64,000 nucleotides of DNA from JAJDAT01 sp964570665 (GCA_964570665.1 CAZMZH010000005.1:124001-188000), one strand, 5' to 3'. Numbered from the stretch's first letter, positions 55,130 to 63,625 are shown. Translations and numbers: made by a program. Notes: generated by a model from the sequence alone, not told the origin.

Positions 55130-56144
55130 ATTGTTAGTAGGGAACCTTTCTTCCGGAATGGCCATGGACCTTGGAACTGCAAATACTCTTGTCCACACGA
55201 AGGAAAAGGGAGTAATTTTAGACGAACCTTCCGTGGTAGCCGTGAACGTAAAAGAAGGAATAGTGGAAGCCGTAGGCGCTGAAGCAAAAAAAATGTACGG
55301 AAGAACTCCTAGCCAAGTGAATGCTATTCGTCCAATGAAAGATGGAGTCATTGCGGATTTTGAAGTAACTAGCAAAATGATCGCATATTTCACAAATAAA
55401 GCCCTAAAAAACACCTGGTTTATTAAACCCCGCATGGTTATTGGAATCCCGACATGTATTACTCAAGTAGAAAAAAAAGCTGTAATCGACGCCGCCCTAT
55501 CAGCAAAAGCAGGAGAAGTACATCTTGTGCAAGAACCTATGTCTGCAGCAATCGGAGTAGGAATACCCGTTCACAAACCTGAAGGCAACATGGTCATCGA
55601 TATTGGAGGAGGAACAACTGATGTCGCGGTTATTTCTCTTTCGGCAATCGCTTACGGGGAATCTATTAGAGTAGCTGGCGATGAATTGGACGAAGCAATT
55701 GTCCGCTACATGAGAATTCAACATCAATTGAACATTGGCGTATTTGAAGGAGAACGCACAAAAATTGCCGTTGGCAGCGCTTATCCATTAGTTGATAGTT
55801 TAAAAACCGAAGTTAAAGGCTTGAGCGTTAAAAGCGGAGTTCCCGAATCAATTATTGTCAACGACGAAGAAATCCGCGAGGCGATAAAAGAACCTGTCGC
55901 TGCAATAGTTAGCGTAGTTTTGAGAGCGTTAGAAAAGACTCCTCCTGAACTTTCAGCCGACATCCACTCCAACGGTATTTATTTAACGGGAGGGGGAGCG
56001 CTTATTCGAGGTCTAGATAAACTCATTGAAGAAAAAACCTGCCTTAAAGTTTACATTCCCAACTCCCCCTTAACCAGTATTGTGCGAGGCGCTGGCGCCA
56101 TACTGGACGATTTTCAAGAAATGAAGAAAGTTTGCATAAATTAA
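55110..56144 (+). CDS. mreB: rod shape-determining protein MreB
   Basis: MreB is the bacterial actin that orients peptidoglycan synthesis along the cylinder. The 344-residue length is normal from the ATG at 55110 (MLKKLFRLLVG). AMDLGTANTLV is the phosphate-1 motif, MVIDIGGGTTDVAVIS phosphate-2 and GIYLTGGGALIRGLDK the adenosine region. An earlier in-frame start would run 24 codons into the preceding gene. No mreC, mreD, pbpA or rodA gene follows, unlike the usual mre operon. Confidence 0.96.
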   Translation: MLKKLFRLLVGNLSSGMAMDLGTANTLVHTKEKGVILDEPSVVAVNVKEGIVEAVGAEAKKMYGRTPSQVNAIRPMKDGVIADFEVTSKMIAYFTNKALKNTWFIKPRMVIGIPTCITQVEKKAVIDAALSAKAGEVHLVQEPMSAAIGVGIPVHKPEGNMVIDIGGGTTDVAVISLSAIAYGESIRVAGDELDEAIVRYMRIQHQLNIGVFEGERTKIAVGSAYPLVDSLKTEVKGLSVKSGVPESIIVNDEEIREAIKEPVAAIVSVVLRALEKTPPELSADIHSNGIYLTGGGALIRGLDKLIEEKTCLKVYIPNSPLTSIVRGAGAILDDFQEMKKVCIN

Positions 56145-56224
56145 TCGCAAATGTAATACAATAATTGTTTCAAATTAACAATTTTGGGATTCGACTGTTT
56201 TAAAGGTTTTTTGTTCAGTTTGTT

Positions 56225-56560
56225 ATGAATAGCGAACAGGTATCATTCAAATGCTCTGAATGTGGCAGTTCTGCAGGAGAACGTCCTACAACTGTTGAAT
56301 TCTTCGACCAAGAAATTTTCCTTTTTGATCCAATTATCTGCGCCGATTGTCTTCTAAAGTTGTGCGAAAAATACGCCGTTCCATGCGCAAATTGTGGAGG
56401 CGTTATTCCGCCTTTTTCTCAGGTAGGAGTGCTAAAAGGAGATTGCGGCGAAAGGCTTTTCGTACATATGACAACTACCTGCAATAGCGTAGGTAGCGCT
56501 TTTCATGGCTATTTAGGGAAAGGCGTAATTAAAAATTTTGTTCAAATTGAAGCGTGTTGA
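56225..56560 (+). CDS. cysteine-rich zinc-ribbon-type protein of unknown function
   Basis: A 111-residue protein with CSEC (Cys10, Cys13), CADC (Cys39, Cys42) and CANC (Cys54, Cys57), plus isolated Cys47, Cys74, Cys87 and Cys111. It looks like two zinc-ribbon modules or a small Fe-S carrier. The family is not recognised. It lies 80 bp after mreB and immediately precedes the ferredoxin-rich cluster. Confidence 0.65.
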   Translation: MNSEQVSFKCSECGSSAGERPTTVEFFDQEIFLFDPIICADCLLKLCEKYAVPCANCGGVIPPFSQVGVLKGDCGERLFVHMTTTCNSVGSAFHGYLGKGVIKNFVQIEAC

Positions 56561-56601
56561 TTCCAATAGCTTTATCTATATGTTAAGGGAGGTTTAAACC
56601 C

Positions 56602-56901
56602 GTGCCAGAAGTTTCTTTTATTAATCAAGATATGAAGATAAACGTTGAACCCGGAACCAATTTACGGGAAGCGGCAATTAAAGAATATATAAGCATTTAT
56701 CCACACGTATTTAAAATTTTGAATTGCAGAGGTCGGGGTTTGTGCGTTTCTTGCGTTGTGGAAGTTGTTTCAGGAGAGGTTGATCCCCCAAATGAAATAG
56801 AACTTGAAAAACTGAAAAAAAAGCGAGAAAAAAACCCAAACCTTCGCTTAGGATGCCAAATTACGGTAAATTCCGATATAGAAGTTAAAACCCACGTTTA
56901 A
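56602..56901 (+). CDS. 2Fe-2S ferredoxin
   Basis: A 99-residue ferredoxin with cluster ligands Cys42, Cys48, Cys51 and Cys85 (C-x5-C-x2-C then a distant Cys), the pattern of adrenodoxin-like 2Fe-2S proteins. It starts with GTG, preceded by AGGGAGG. The C-terminal half is Lys-rich (EKLKKKREKN), unusual for acidic ferredoxins. It is an electron carrier whose partner is unknown. It is 41 bp downstream of the cysteine-rich gene. Confidence 0.85.
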   Translation: MPEVSFINQDMKINVEPGTNLREAAIKEYISIYPHVFKILNCRGRGLCVSCVVEVVSGEVDPPNEIELEKLKKKREKNPNLRLGCQITVNSDIEVKTHV

Positions 56902-56984
56902 GGCATTATTATTTTATTAGCTTTCTCAGCATATGTTTAAATAAGCTTTGAAAAAACAAAACTATTTCGTGTTAGAAAGCAATT

Positions 56985-56998
56985 GACAATCGATTGTC
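56985..56998. promoter_or_regulatory. 14-bp perfect palindrome before the JAMM gene
   Basis: GACAATCGATTGTC ends 16 bp before the ATG at 57015, in the only sizeable gap (113 bp) between the ferredoxin and the JAMM gene. It could be an operator. Confidence 0.45.
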
Positions 56999-57014
56999 GA
57001 AATTCCAAAATATT

Positions 57015-57491
57015 ATGAGTCCTTTAACTGAAGAAAACTTAAAAACTATTAGGGAGCACGCCGTTGAAGAATATCCATACGAGTGTTGTGGGATTGTTTT
57101 AGGAAAAGTAGGTACTGCCGACAATAATATTTTGTATCGTTGTGAAAACATTCAAAACCGTCTGCACGAAAAAGATCCTGAAACATTTACTAGGGACGCG
57201 AGAACGGCATTTTATATTGATCCAAAAGAACTAATGAACATCTTAAAAGATGCTCAGGATAAAAAACTTGAGATAAAGGTTTTTTACCATTCTCATCCGG
57301 AACATGACGCTTATTTTTCAGAAGAGGATAAAAGAATGGCGCTATTTGACGAAGACCCCTTATATCCCAATGCAGATTACCTGGTTGTTTCGGTATACGA
57401 CCAAAAAGTTAAAAGAGAAGTTTTGTTCTCATGGAATACCGACACTAAAGAATTTACCGAAAAACAGGATATAATGTTAATTCAATCCTGA
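57015..57491 (+). CDS. JAMM/MPN+ family metallopeptidase
   Basis: A 158-residue protein with a complete JAMM zinc site: Glu23 (EYPYECCG), then HSHPEHDAYFSEED with His92, His94, the serine and Asp105. Bacterial members such as Mec+ cut C-terminal extensions from ubiquitin-like sulfur carriers. No ThiS/MoaD-type carrier or cysteine synthase gene is in the window. Its place next to ferredoxins and a NifU domain suggests a sulfur or Fe-S role by context only. The ATG at 57015 was preferred to a TTG 7 codons upstream, which lies in the palindrome. Confidence 0.85.
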   Translation: MSPLTEENLKTIREHAVEEYPYECCGIVLGKVGTADNNILYRCENIQNRLHEKDPETFTRDARTAFYIDPKELMNILKDAQDKKLEIKVFYHSHPEHDAYFSEEDKRMALFDEDPLYPNADYLVVSVYDQKVKREVLFSWNTDTKEFTEKQDIMLIQS

Positions 57492-57535
57492 TTTTTTGTT
57501 GAAAACCTTTTATTTTCTATTGTAGGAGATAGGTT

Positions 57536-57787
57536 ATGGCTTTGATGATTAATGAAGATTGTGTCAATTGCGGAGTATGCGAGCCGGAATGTCCGAATGA
57601 AGCGATAACGGACGGCGACGATATTTATGTAATTCACTGGGAAAAATGTACTGAATGCGTTGGTTGGTATGACGACGCCCAATGTGTGGAAGTTTGTCCA
57701 GTTGATTGCATTCCAAAAGATCCAGAGCATGAAGAAACTCAAGAAGAGCTTTTGGCTAAAAAAGAATCTTTAGTTAATGGCGGCTAA
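57536..57787 (+). CDS. YfhL-type 4Fe-4S ferredoxin
   Basis: An 83-residue 2[4Fe-4S] ferredoxin. The first set is Cys9, Cys12, Cys15 and Cys19 (CVNCGVCEPECP). The second has a wide spacing, Cys38-x2-Cys41-x8-Cys50-x3-Cys54, the Alvin/YfhL type insertion, which gives very low potential clusters. A strong AGGAGATAGG precedes the ATG. It is 44 bp after the JAMM gene and 20 bp before the NifU domain gene. Confidence 0.92.
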   Translation: MALMINEDCVNCGVCEPECPNEAITDGDDIYVIHWEKCTECVGWYDDAQCVEVCPVDCIPKDPEHEETQEELLAKKESLVNGG

Positions 57788-57807
57788 AATTGAAATAAGG
57801 AAAATTC

Positions 57808-58029
57808 ATGAGAGAGGAAGTTGAAGAAGTATTAGAAACCCTTCGGCCATCTTTACTTGCTGATGGAGGAAATGTTGAACTTGTCGATATTGAAGATGGC
57901 GTAGTAAAATTGCGTCTCATTGGCGCCTGCGCTTCTTGTTCAAGTTCAATGATGACTTTAAAAATGGGAATCGAAAAATCTCTAAAAAAAGCGGTCCCTA
58001 TGGTCAGATGCATTGAACAAGTCGAATGA
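57808..58029 (+). CDS. NifU C-terminal domain protein (Nfu-type Fe-S carrier)
   Basis: A 73-residue stand-alone NifU C-terminal domain. The CASC motif (Cys41, Cys44, in IGACASCSSS) binds a 4Fe-4S cluster for transfer to apoproteins. LLADGGNVELVDI is the family N-terminal signature. AAGGAAAA precedes the ATG. It is directly downstream of the YfhL-type ferredoxin, which it could help mature. Confidence 0.93.
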   Translation: MREEVEEVLETLRPSLLADGGNVELVDIEDGVVKLRLIGACASCSSSMMTLKMGIEKSLKKAVPMVRCIEQVE

Positions 58030-58080
58030 TTTCAAAGTAAGTTTGGTTTTATAGTTTTTAAATTTAAAAATAAATAACAA

Positions 58081-58683
58081 TTGAAACTCAAGAAACTTTC
58101 AAAATTTGTCTCTCAACTCGCTTTTTTCTTCCTATTGGCTTTTGTTGACATTCAGGGCGTATTTGCTTCTCAAAAAGGCGAATTAGCTCCAGATTTCTCC
58201 TTAAAATCCCTTGCAGGTCCCAAGGTAAGCCTCAGAGATTTTAAAGGTCGTTATACCTTGGTAAATTTTTGGGCCACTTGGTGCGTTCCTTGCAAAATGG
58301 AAATGCCTTCTCTAGAAGAGTTGCATAGACGCTTTCCTAATGAAAAACTAGCTGTCCTACCCATTTCAAACGATATGTTTGGAGAAAAGGTTGTTCGCCC
58401 ATATGTAGAAGCGAACGAGTTTTCTTTCACAGTTTTATTCGATCCTACTTTAAAGGTAAGCAACCGATACGGAGTCGTTACCCTACCTACAACATTTTTA
58501 ATCGACCCAGGTGGAAAAATCATTGGAGTTTTAGAGGGCGCTGAAGACTGGTCAAAACCAGAAACCTTTCTTTACTTTGAAGGATTGCTAAAAAAATTAA
58601 ATTCACCCTCAAGGGATTCCAAACCTCAACGAAAACCAATAAAAACAGAATCGGAAGTGTTCGGCTTACCATTAGTCGATTAA
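58081..58683 (+). CDS. TlpA/ResA-type thiol-disulfide protein
   Basis: A 200-residue thioredoxin-fold protein with an N-terminal signal or anchor (residues 5-28) and the redox motif WCVPC (Cys68, Cys71). It follows the classic LAPDFSLKSL start and the cis-proline TLPTTF. It should sit in the periplasm and reduce disulfides, for example in apocytochrome c or copper sites. It precedes the CcdA-domain gene by 21 bp, which is the natural electron donor. It starts with TTG and has no clear ribosome site. Confidence 0.9.
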   Translation: MKLKKLSKFVSQLAFFFLLAFVDIQGVFASQKGELAPDFSLKSLAGPKVSLRDFKGRYTLVNFWATWCVPCKMEMPSLEELHRRFPNEKLAVLPISNDMFGEKVVRPYVEANEFSFTVLFDPTLKVSNRYGVVTLPTTFLIDPGGKIIGVLEGAEDWSKPETFLYFEGLLKKLNSPSRDSKPQRKPIKTESEVFGLPLVD

Positions 58684-58704
58684 CTCAGCAAATTTTCTTG
58701 AGGT

Positions 58705-60513
58705 ATGAATATTTTAATTTCTCGCGACTATAGACTAATTACGCGAAGCCATTCGCTAGTTTTTATTACGTTATTTTTTTGTTCAATATTCCTTTTCCCC
58801 ATACTTTCGTTTGGACAAACCGCCCCATTAACCGCAGAAAACCAGTGGGAAGCCGATATGATTTGGATTCCCCCCGGAGGCTTTCAATTTGGAACAAACC
58901 GAGTTGATGAAGAAGGGGAAGCGCTTTCCATTGGAATTCCAAAACCATGGTTTGCAGACGAAACTCCTGAAAAGTCCGTTTTCTTGAAAGGATTTTATAT
59001 CGACCGCTATGAAGTAACAAATCGGAGATATAAAATTTATATAGATAATACTGGAGCTCCCACTCCAGATTATTGGGAAAATGGTCAAATTCCCCAAAAC
59101 AAAGAAGATTATCCCATAACTTGGGTTAACTGGTATGACTCCCTCAATTTTTGCCAATGGGCGGGAAAGAGATTACCAACAGAAAAAGAATGGGAACGAA
59201 CCGCTAAAGGAACTGAAGGGACAGATTACCCTTGGGGACAAGAGTTTAAAGCCAATAATGCAAACTTAACTATTAAGGCTGGTGGAAAAAATGAAGTCTT
59301 AAAAGTGGGCTCTTTCCCCATGGGAGCCAGCGCAGAAGGCGTACAAGACTTAATTGGTAATGTATGGGAATGGACTGCAGACGATTACGCCCCTTATCCG
59401 GGAAATACATATAAAAACCCTCAATTCGAAATGGGTTCTAAAACGTTACGTGGAGCCTCTGTCGCATATATTGGTCATTTCCCAGGAAGTTTGTATTTAT
59501 CTGCCTTAAAAAAAATGGCCCGAAATGGTTTTCGGCAACCCGCGTCTCCTGATGACGGGGCAGAAGACGTTGGATTCCGTTGCGCCTCTAATTCCAAACC
59601 CGCTTTATTTGGCGCTACGTCAAACGCTATTCAACCTCAATCTCAAACTTTAAGTCCATTTAAAGGTTCTCCTCCTGGAGCAACCTCTAGCGTCATAGAG
59701 AATTCCGATGAGAGTTTTGCACAAAACCCATTTGAGGCTCAACCAGTTCTTCCCCAGTCCGGAATCTTAATTTTGATCGTTTTATCGTTCATAGCCGGGC
59801 TAATGAGCTTCTTATCTCCCTGTACCCTTCCTATACTACCGGCCTATTTTGCGGTTACGGCTCAAGCCGAGCGCACTCGAGTCAGCTTTATGGCTGTTGC
59901 GTTTTTTTGCGGATTAGCGTCCGTTTTTGTCATGATGGGAGCCTCCGCTAGCTTTTTTGGCCAATTCCTAAGAGATTATATTTTTTCCTTAACTACGGTA
60001 GGAGGTATTTTTGTTGGCATTTTCGGCGTCATGACAATTTTTGGACAAGGATTTTCAGGGGCCAATTTTCAGACTCAACCAGCTAGAACTTTTGCGGGTT
60101 CTTTTTTATTTGGAGCTGCGTTTGCTCTAGGTTGGACTCCATGCGTTGGTCCGGTTTTATCTGGGATCTTAATTTTAGCCGCATCTGATAAAACTATTTT
60201 TCAAGGTATGAGCCTTTTGTTTTTCTATGCAGCAGGCTTAGGACTACCATTAATTCTAATTGCGATTTTTTTCGGAAACCTCAAAAAAGACAGTTTGTTT
60301 TGGAGAGTATTGAGAGGCAAGGGTTGGGATATAAAAATAGCGGGAAAAACCATCATTTTACATTCTACCAATGTGTTTAGCGGCTTATTACTAGCGGCAT
60401 TGGGTTTTGCTCTAGCAATGGGATATCTCACATATCTCAACAGCCTTATTCCCATCGAGTTGCAAATATGGTTCAGTGAGGTAGAAGAAAGCCTATTAAA
60501 AGCTTTTATGTAA
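58705..60513 (+). CDS. fusion of FGE-like domain and CcdA/DsbD transmembrane domain
   Basis: A 602-residue two-part protein. Residues 1-37 form a signal/anchor. Residues 50-293 form a formylglycine-generating-enzyme-like domain (WIPPGGFQFGTN, RLPTEKEWERTAKG, LIGNVWEWTADD, DVGFRCAS) without the two catalytic cysteines. A Pro/Ser-rich linker (300-345) follows. Residues 352-585 are a CcdA-type six-helix domain with the redox cysteines Cys373 (LSPCTLPILPAY) and Cys480 (GWTPCVGPVL). CcdA carries electrons across the membrane to TlpA-like proteins, and TlpA is the gene just upstream. I do not know another well-described case of this fusion. Confidence 0.88.
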   Translation: MNILISRDYRLITRSHSLVFITLFFCSIFLFPILSFGQTAPLTAENQWEADMIWIPPGGFQFGTNRVDEEGEALSIGIPKPWFADETPEKSVFLKGFYIDRYEVTNRRYKIYIDNTGAPTPDYWENGQIPQNKEDYPITWVNWYDSLNFCQWAGKRLPTEKEWERTAKGTEGTDYPWGQEFKANNANLTIKAGGKNEVLKVGSFPMGASAEGVQDLIGNVWEWTADDYAPYPGNTYKNPQFEMGSKTLRGASVAYIGHFPGSLYLSALKKMARNGFRQPASPDDGAEDVGFRCASNSKPALFGATSNAIQPQSQTLSPFKGSPPGATSSVIENSDESFAQNPFEAQPVLPQSGILILIVLSFIAGLMSFLSPCTLPILPAYFAVTAQAERTRVSFMAVAFFCGLASVFVMMGASASFFGQFLRDYIFSLTTVGGIFVGIFGVMTIFGQGFSGANFQTQPARTFAGSFLFGAAFALGWTPCVGPVLSGILILAASDKTIFQGMSLLFFYAAGLGLPLILIAIFFGNLKKDSLFWRVLRGKGWDIKIAGKTIILHSTNVFSGLLLAALGFALAMGYLTYLNSLIPIELQIWFSEVEESLLKAFM

Positions 60514-60680
60514 ATCTAGCTTTTTTTGGCTTTTCTTTTTCTTTTCTCTCAATTATGGAAAACTTAAGAAAATTTTTGTAAAATAACTTAATTTTATGAA
60601 TAAAAACTGTATAAAATCCGTTAAGTAATTTTATATGCTAAATTAAAAACAAAAAACCCGCGATTTAAGGAATAGCCTTT

Positions 60681-61166
60681 ATGAAAAAATTGATTGTTTT
60701 TTGTATTGTACTCATTTTCTCCACTGCTTCTTGCTCTGGAGTAAATTCCGTTGTAAAAAAACGCTGGAGGAATTCAGAAAACTCCATAGCAATAATGGAT
60801 ATGACTTCGCGCGGTGATGAATTAATGAATGCTGGAGCTCAATTGCATAGAGCTCTTGAAGAATCCTTATTAAAAACGAACTTTGTTGTTGGCTCTTCTG
60901 ACGAATCCACGCATTATAAATTAAAATACAAAGTCGTCGAATATGATAAAGGCAGTCGAGTGAAACGGTTTGCCACTTTAGGGGTTTTATCTAAATCAGG
61001 CCAAGCCAACGTAAAAGTAAAAGCGGCTTTATTTACCGACAATAAACTTTTAGGTCGTTGGGATGTCGAAAGCTGGTTAAACGATGGTTTTTTGGGAGGT
61101 AGCTCCAAAGCTATTTTTAACAAAGCTGCCGAAGAAATTATTGATCACCTAAAAGGCGACTATTAG
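60681..61166 (+). CDS. lipoprotein, DUF4410-like
   Basis: A 161-residue predicted lipoprotein with signal and lipobox STASC (Cys18). The rest alternates strands and helices (SENSIAIMDMTSRGDEL, THYKLKYKVVEYDKGS, AEEIIDHLK), like small periplasmic lipoproteins of the DUF4410 type. No function is known. AAGGAATAG precedes the ATG, and a clear terminator at 61202-61238 follows. Confidence 0.6.
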   Translation: MKKLIVFCIVLIFSTASCSGVNSVVKKRWRNSENSIAIMDMTSRGDELMNAGAQLHRALEESLLKTNFVVGSSDESTHYKLKYKVVEYDKGSRVKRFATLGVLSKSGQANVKVKAALFTDNKLLGRWDVESWLNDGFLGGSSKAIFNKAAEEIIDHLKGDY

Positions 61167-61541
61167 TTTCAATAAATCTAAACTAAAATTCAAGCTCTAT
61201 CAAAAAAGCCTTCCAGGTTTATCCTGTAAGGCTTTTTTATTTTAAGAGAGCCTCTAATAATTCCTATTTGTACTGGCTTGCTATCGCCTAGCCCGCATAT
61301 TGCATGAGTAAAAAAGGTTTTTTCTTTTATTTAAAAGGTCGGAATGACGCAAAACTCAATATATCTTCATAGCAATATATATGCGATTTCGATAATTTAC
61401 TATTAGAAAGAATATAACATCTTAAATTCATTGTTATTTTAAAGAAAAATGAAATATAAAAAATTGCACTCTGCTTTTTTTCATAGTTTAAAATTTACAA
61501 ACTAAACCCTAGTATTAATTAAGATAATATTTCCATGCTAT
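61167..61541. other. 375-bp region with terminator, otherwise nothing recognised
   Basis: It contains the terminator at 61202-61238. The remaining sequence is AT-rich and has no convincing gene or regulatory motif. Confidence 0.5.
61202..61238 (+). terminator. rho-independent terminator
   Basis: Stem AAAAAAGCCTT/AAGGCTTTTTT with an inner CAGG/CCTG extension, followed on the plus strand by ATTTT. The T-rich tail works best for the lipoprotein gene upstream. It is symmetric enough to act in both directions. Confidence 0.85.
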
Positions 61542-62897
61542 TTAAGGGTAAAAGAAACCTTGTTGATTCCATAAAAGCAAAGCTTTAATTCTGTCAATAA
61601 CCATTAGCCTTTTATGGTCAGGAGATATTTTATGCGCAATATCCCAACATTTCCACGCATTCCTGAATTGCTTTTTTTCGAGATATAAATATCCTAACTC
61701 TATCCAAGCTTCAGTTAAATAAGGATTTCTTTCCAATAATTTTAAAAACAATATTTTTGAAAATTCCATCTTTTTTTGAAACCGTAAAATAGAGGCTTCT
61801 ACAAATAGCAATATATGTCTATGAGTATTCGCAACTTCTTGCAACTTACGAAGATTCAATAATTTTTTTTCTGCATCTTTTGAGTCTATAGGAGGTCTTA
61901 AAGCAGACATCAATTTAATTACCACCTCTTCGTTCAATGCTACTTCTATTAAACCCCGCTCTTCTTTACCTTCAATTGATGAATGAAATTTTTTACCGCT
62001 TTCAAATTGATATTCGAGAAACCCAAGCATAGCTTCTAAAAAATGCTCATTTTTTAAAGCTTCTTTTGAAACTTTTAAAAGATTATTTGAGTTTTGGTTG
62101 AAAAATTCTGAGTTTAGTCGCTGAATCCCATTAATTAGAGGGGAAAACTCAAATTTTCCTCCTTCAACAATACTAAAGTCTTTTAAAGAAAAGCTTTCTA
62201 AAGGATTGGTTCTCAAAGACAAAATAGTGAGAGTGGTCATATCGTTAAAACTGGAATAATATATATTAAGTTTTTTGGGGATTTCTTTTTTCTTTTTTAA
62301 TATTTTTAAAATTGAAGGATGGACTCCACAATAATATTTTAGAAAAACAGGGAACCAAACTAAACTAGCTTGTGAAGATTCTAAAGAATCTTTACTAAAT
62401 TCTAAAAAAATCTTCCTATCATTCAAAACAATATTATTTTTTCCATTAGAGGACAGAAGAAATAATGCCTTCTTATTTCGCTCTCTGTTCCGGATTGAAA
62501 ATCTATGCTCCATCTGAGTAAGGACAGCTTCCAAAGCATTATTATTCTTATCTGTAGTTGCAAGCTTTACGGCGTTCTCAAATTCCAATCTCCGTTTCAT
62601 TACTACTGGAAACATTGATTGATCAGAATATAATCTTGTTAGCATGTTCAATTTATAAATACGCTTTTTTTTGAAATCATAAATAGTTTTTTTATGATTT
62701 TTCTCCACGCTGAAAAATATCTTCCCTAATTCAAGTGTAATGTTTTCATTTAGGACCACATCCTTTTTATTTAATAGATCTGTTATTGCAGAAGGAAACT
62801 TTTGAATATTTATTTCCAACTTAATATTTGCTTGCGCGGTTGAACTCCACAAAACAAAATAAATGATTAATAACTGATTTAATTTAAGGCTTCTCAT
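61542..62897 (-). CDS. secreted TPR-containing protein of unknown function
   Basis: A 451-residue protein with a signal peptide (MRSLKLNQLLIIYFVLWSS, cleaved after TAQA). Most of the chain is helical and not recognised. The C-terminal 90 residues contain at least two tetratricopeptide-like repeats (EAWIELGYLYLEKKQFRNAW and WKCWDIAHKISPDH). There is one cysteine in each of two places, so no metal motif. It lies 50 bp downstream of the archaemetzincin-like lipoprotein gene, on the same strand. Confidence 0.65.
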   Translation of the reverse strand: MRSLKLNQLLIIYFVLWSSTAQANIKLEINIQKFPSAITDLLNKKDVVLNENITLELGKIFFSVEKNHKKTIYDFKKKRIYKLNMLTRLYSDQSMFPVVMKRRLEFENAVKLATTDKNNNALEAVLTQMEHRFSIRNRERNKKALFLLSSNGKNNIVLNDRKIFLEFSKDSLESSQASLVWFPVFLKYYCGVHPSILKILKKKKEIPKKLNIYYSSFNDMTTLTILSLRTNPLESFSLKDFSIVEGGKFEFSPLINGIQRLNSEFFNQNSNNLLKVSKEALKNEHFLEAMLGFLEYQFESGKKFHSSIEGKEERGLIEVALNEEVVIKLMSALRPPIDSKDAEKKLLNLRKLQEVANTHRHILLFVEASILRFQKKMEFSKILFLKLLERNPYLTEAWIELGYLYLEKKQFRNAWKCWDIAHKISPDHKRLMVIDRIKALLLWNQQGFFYP

Positions 62898-62947
62898 TAC
62901 TTATCTACAAAAATATTTAAATTGATGAACGCTACTGCTTACACATA

Positions 62948-63625
62948 TTATTTATTATTATTGATTAAAGTTTTGGAAGGTAGGATATCGCCGTAAATTG
63001 TTTCTTCATCCATATTATCAAGATCTCTTAGCCCCAAAATCTTAAAGTACATTACGCTCTTTGGATTGGTATTTATCGGTTTTTGATAATATAAAAGCCC
63101 AATAGTTTTGGTTACCATTTTTCGAAGACCAGGATGAACGTTCTCAATAAAAGCTAATTCTCCCATGGGATTAATCTGAGTGCGCGCGCTTGAAACGACA
63201 GCAATATTGTCCCCATACCGATACGCAAAAGCAAATCTCCAATTTTTTTTGGCTATATACATATCCACGTGTGTAATTCCAATTAAAATGCTGCTTTTCT
63301 TGCCTAGCTTTCCTAAAAATTTTTCTCTTATTCTTTGAGTTACTAAATAAGCCTCTAGTTGCTTTCGGTCGGGATTTATTAATTCGCGATATGGATAAAG
63401 AGGCGCAGTCATTCCAATTTTGAGTTTAAAAATATTTTGGTAATAGTCCGCTAAGTTAATCAAATATTTATTGCTGATTGGACCAATAGGCACGAAATAA
63501 ATATCTGCATCATCTATTACATATTGTTCCAAATCTTTTGAAACAGCTTGTGATCTTGAAGAACAAGCAATCAAAAAAACCGATAAATAAATTATTAATA
63601 GGAATATTATTTTTAACTGAGGCAT
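62948..63625 (-). CDS. archaemetzincin-like lipoprotein lacking the zinc-binding motif
   Basis: A 225-residue lipoprotein (lipobox in FLIACSS). ADIYFVPIGPI, LADYYQNIF, ILIGITHVDMYIA, WRFAFAYRYGDNIAVVSSAR and NPKSVMYFK (about residues 40-195) follow the archaemetzincin fold. The catalytic HExxHxxGxxH segment is replaced by VTKTIGLLYY (about 171-180), and the downstream cysteines by Asn/Ser. It is therefore probably a non-catalytic member. The ATG at 63625 has GGGGA upstream. The family assignment rests on motif reading only. Confidence 0.55.
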   Translation of the reverse strand: MPQLKIIFLLIIYLSVFLIACSSRSQAVSKDLEQYVIDDADIYFVPIGPISNKYLINLADYYQNIFKLKIGMTAPLYPYRELINPDRKQLEAYLVTQRIREKFLGKLGKKSSILIGITHVDMYIAKKNWRFAFAYRYGDNIAVVSSARTQINPMGELAFIENVHPGLRKMVTKTIGLLYYQKPINTNPKSVMYFKILGLRDLDNMDEETIYGDILPSKTLINNNK

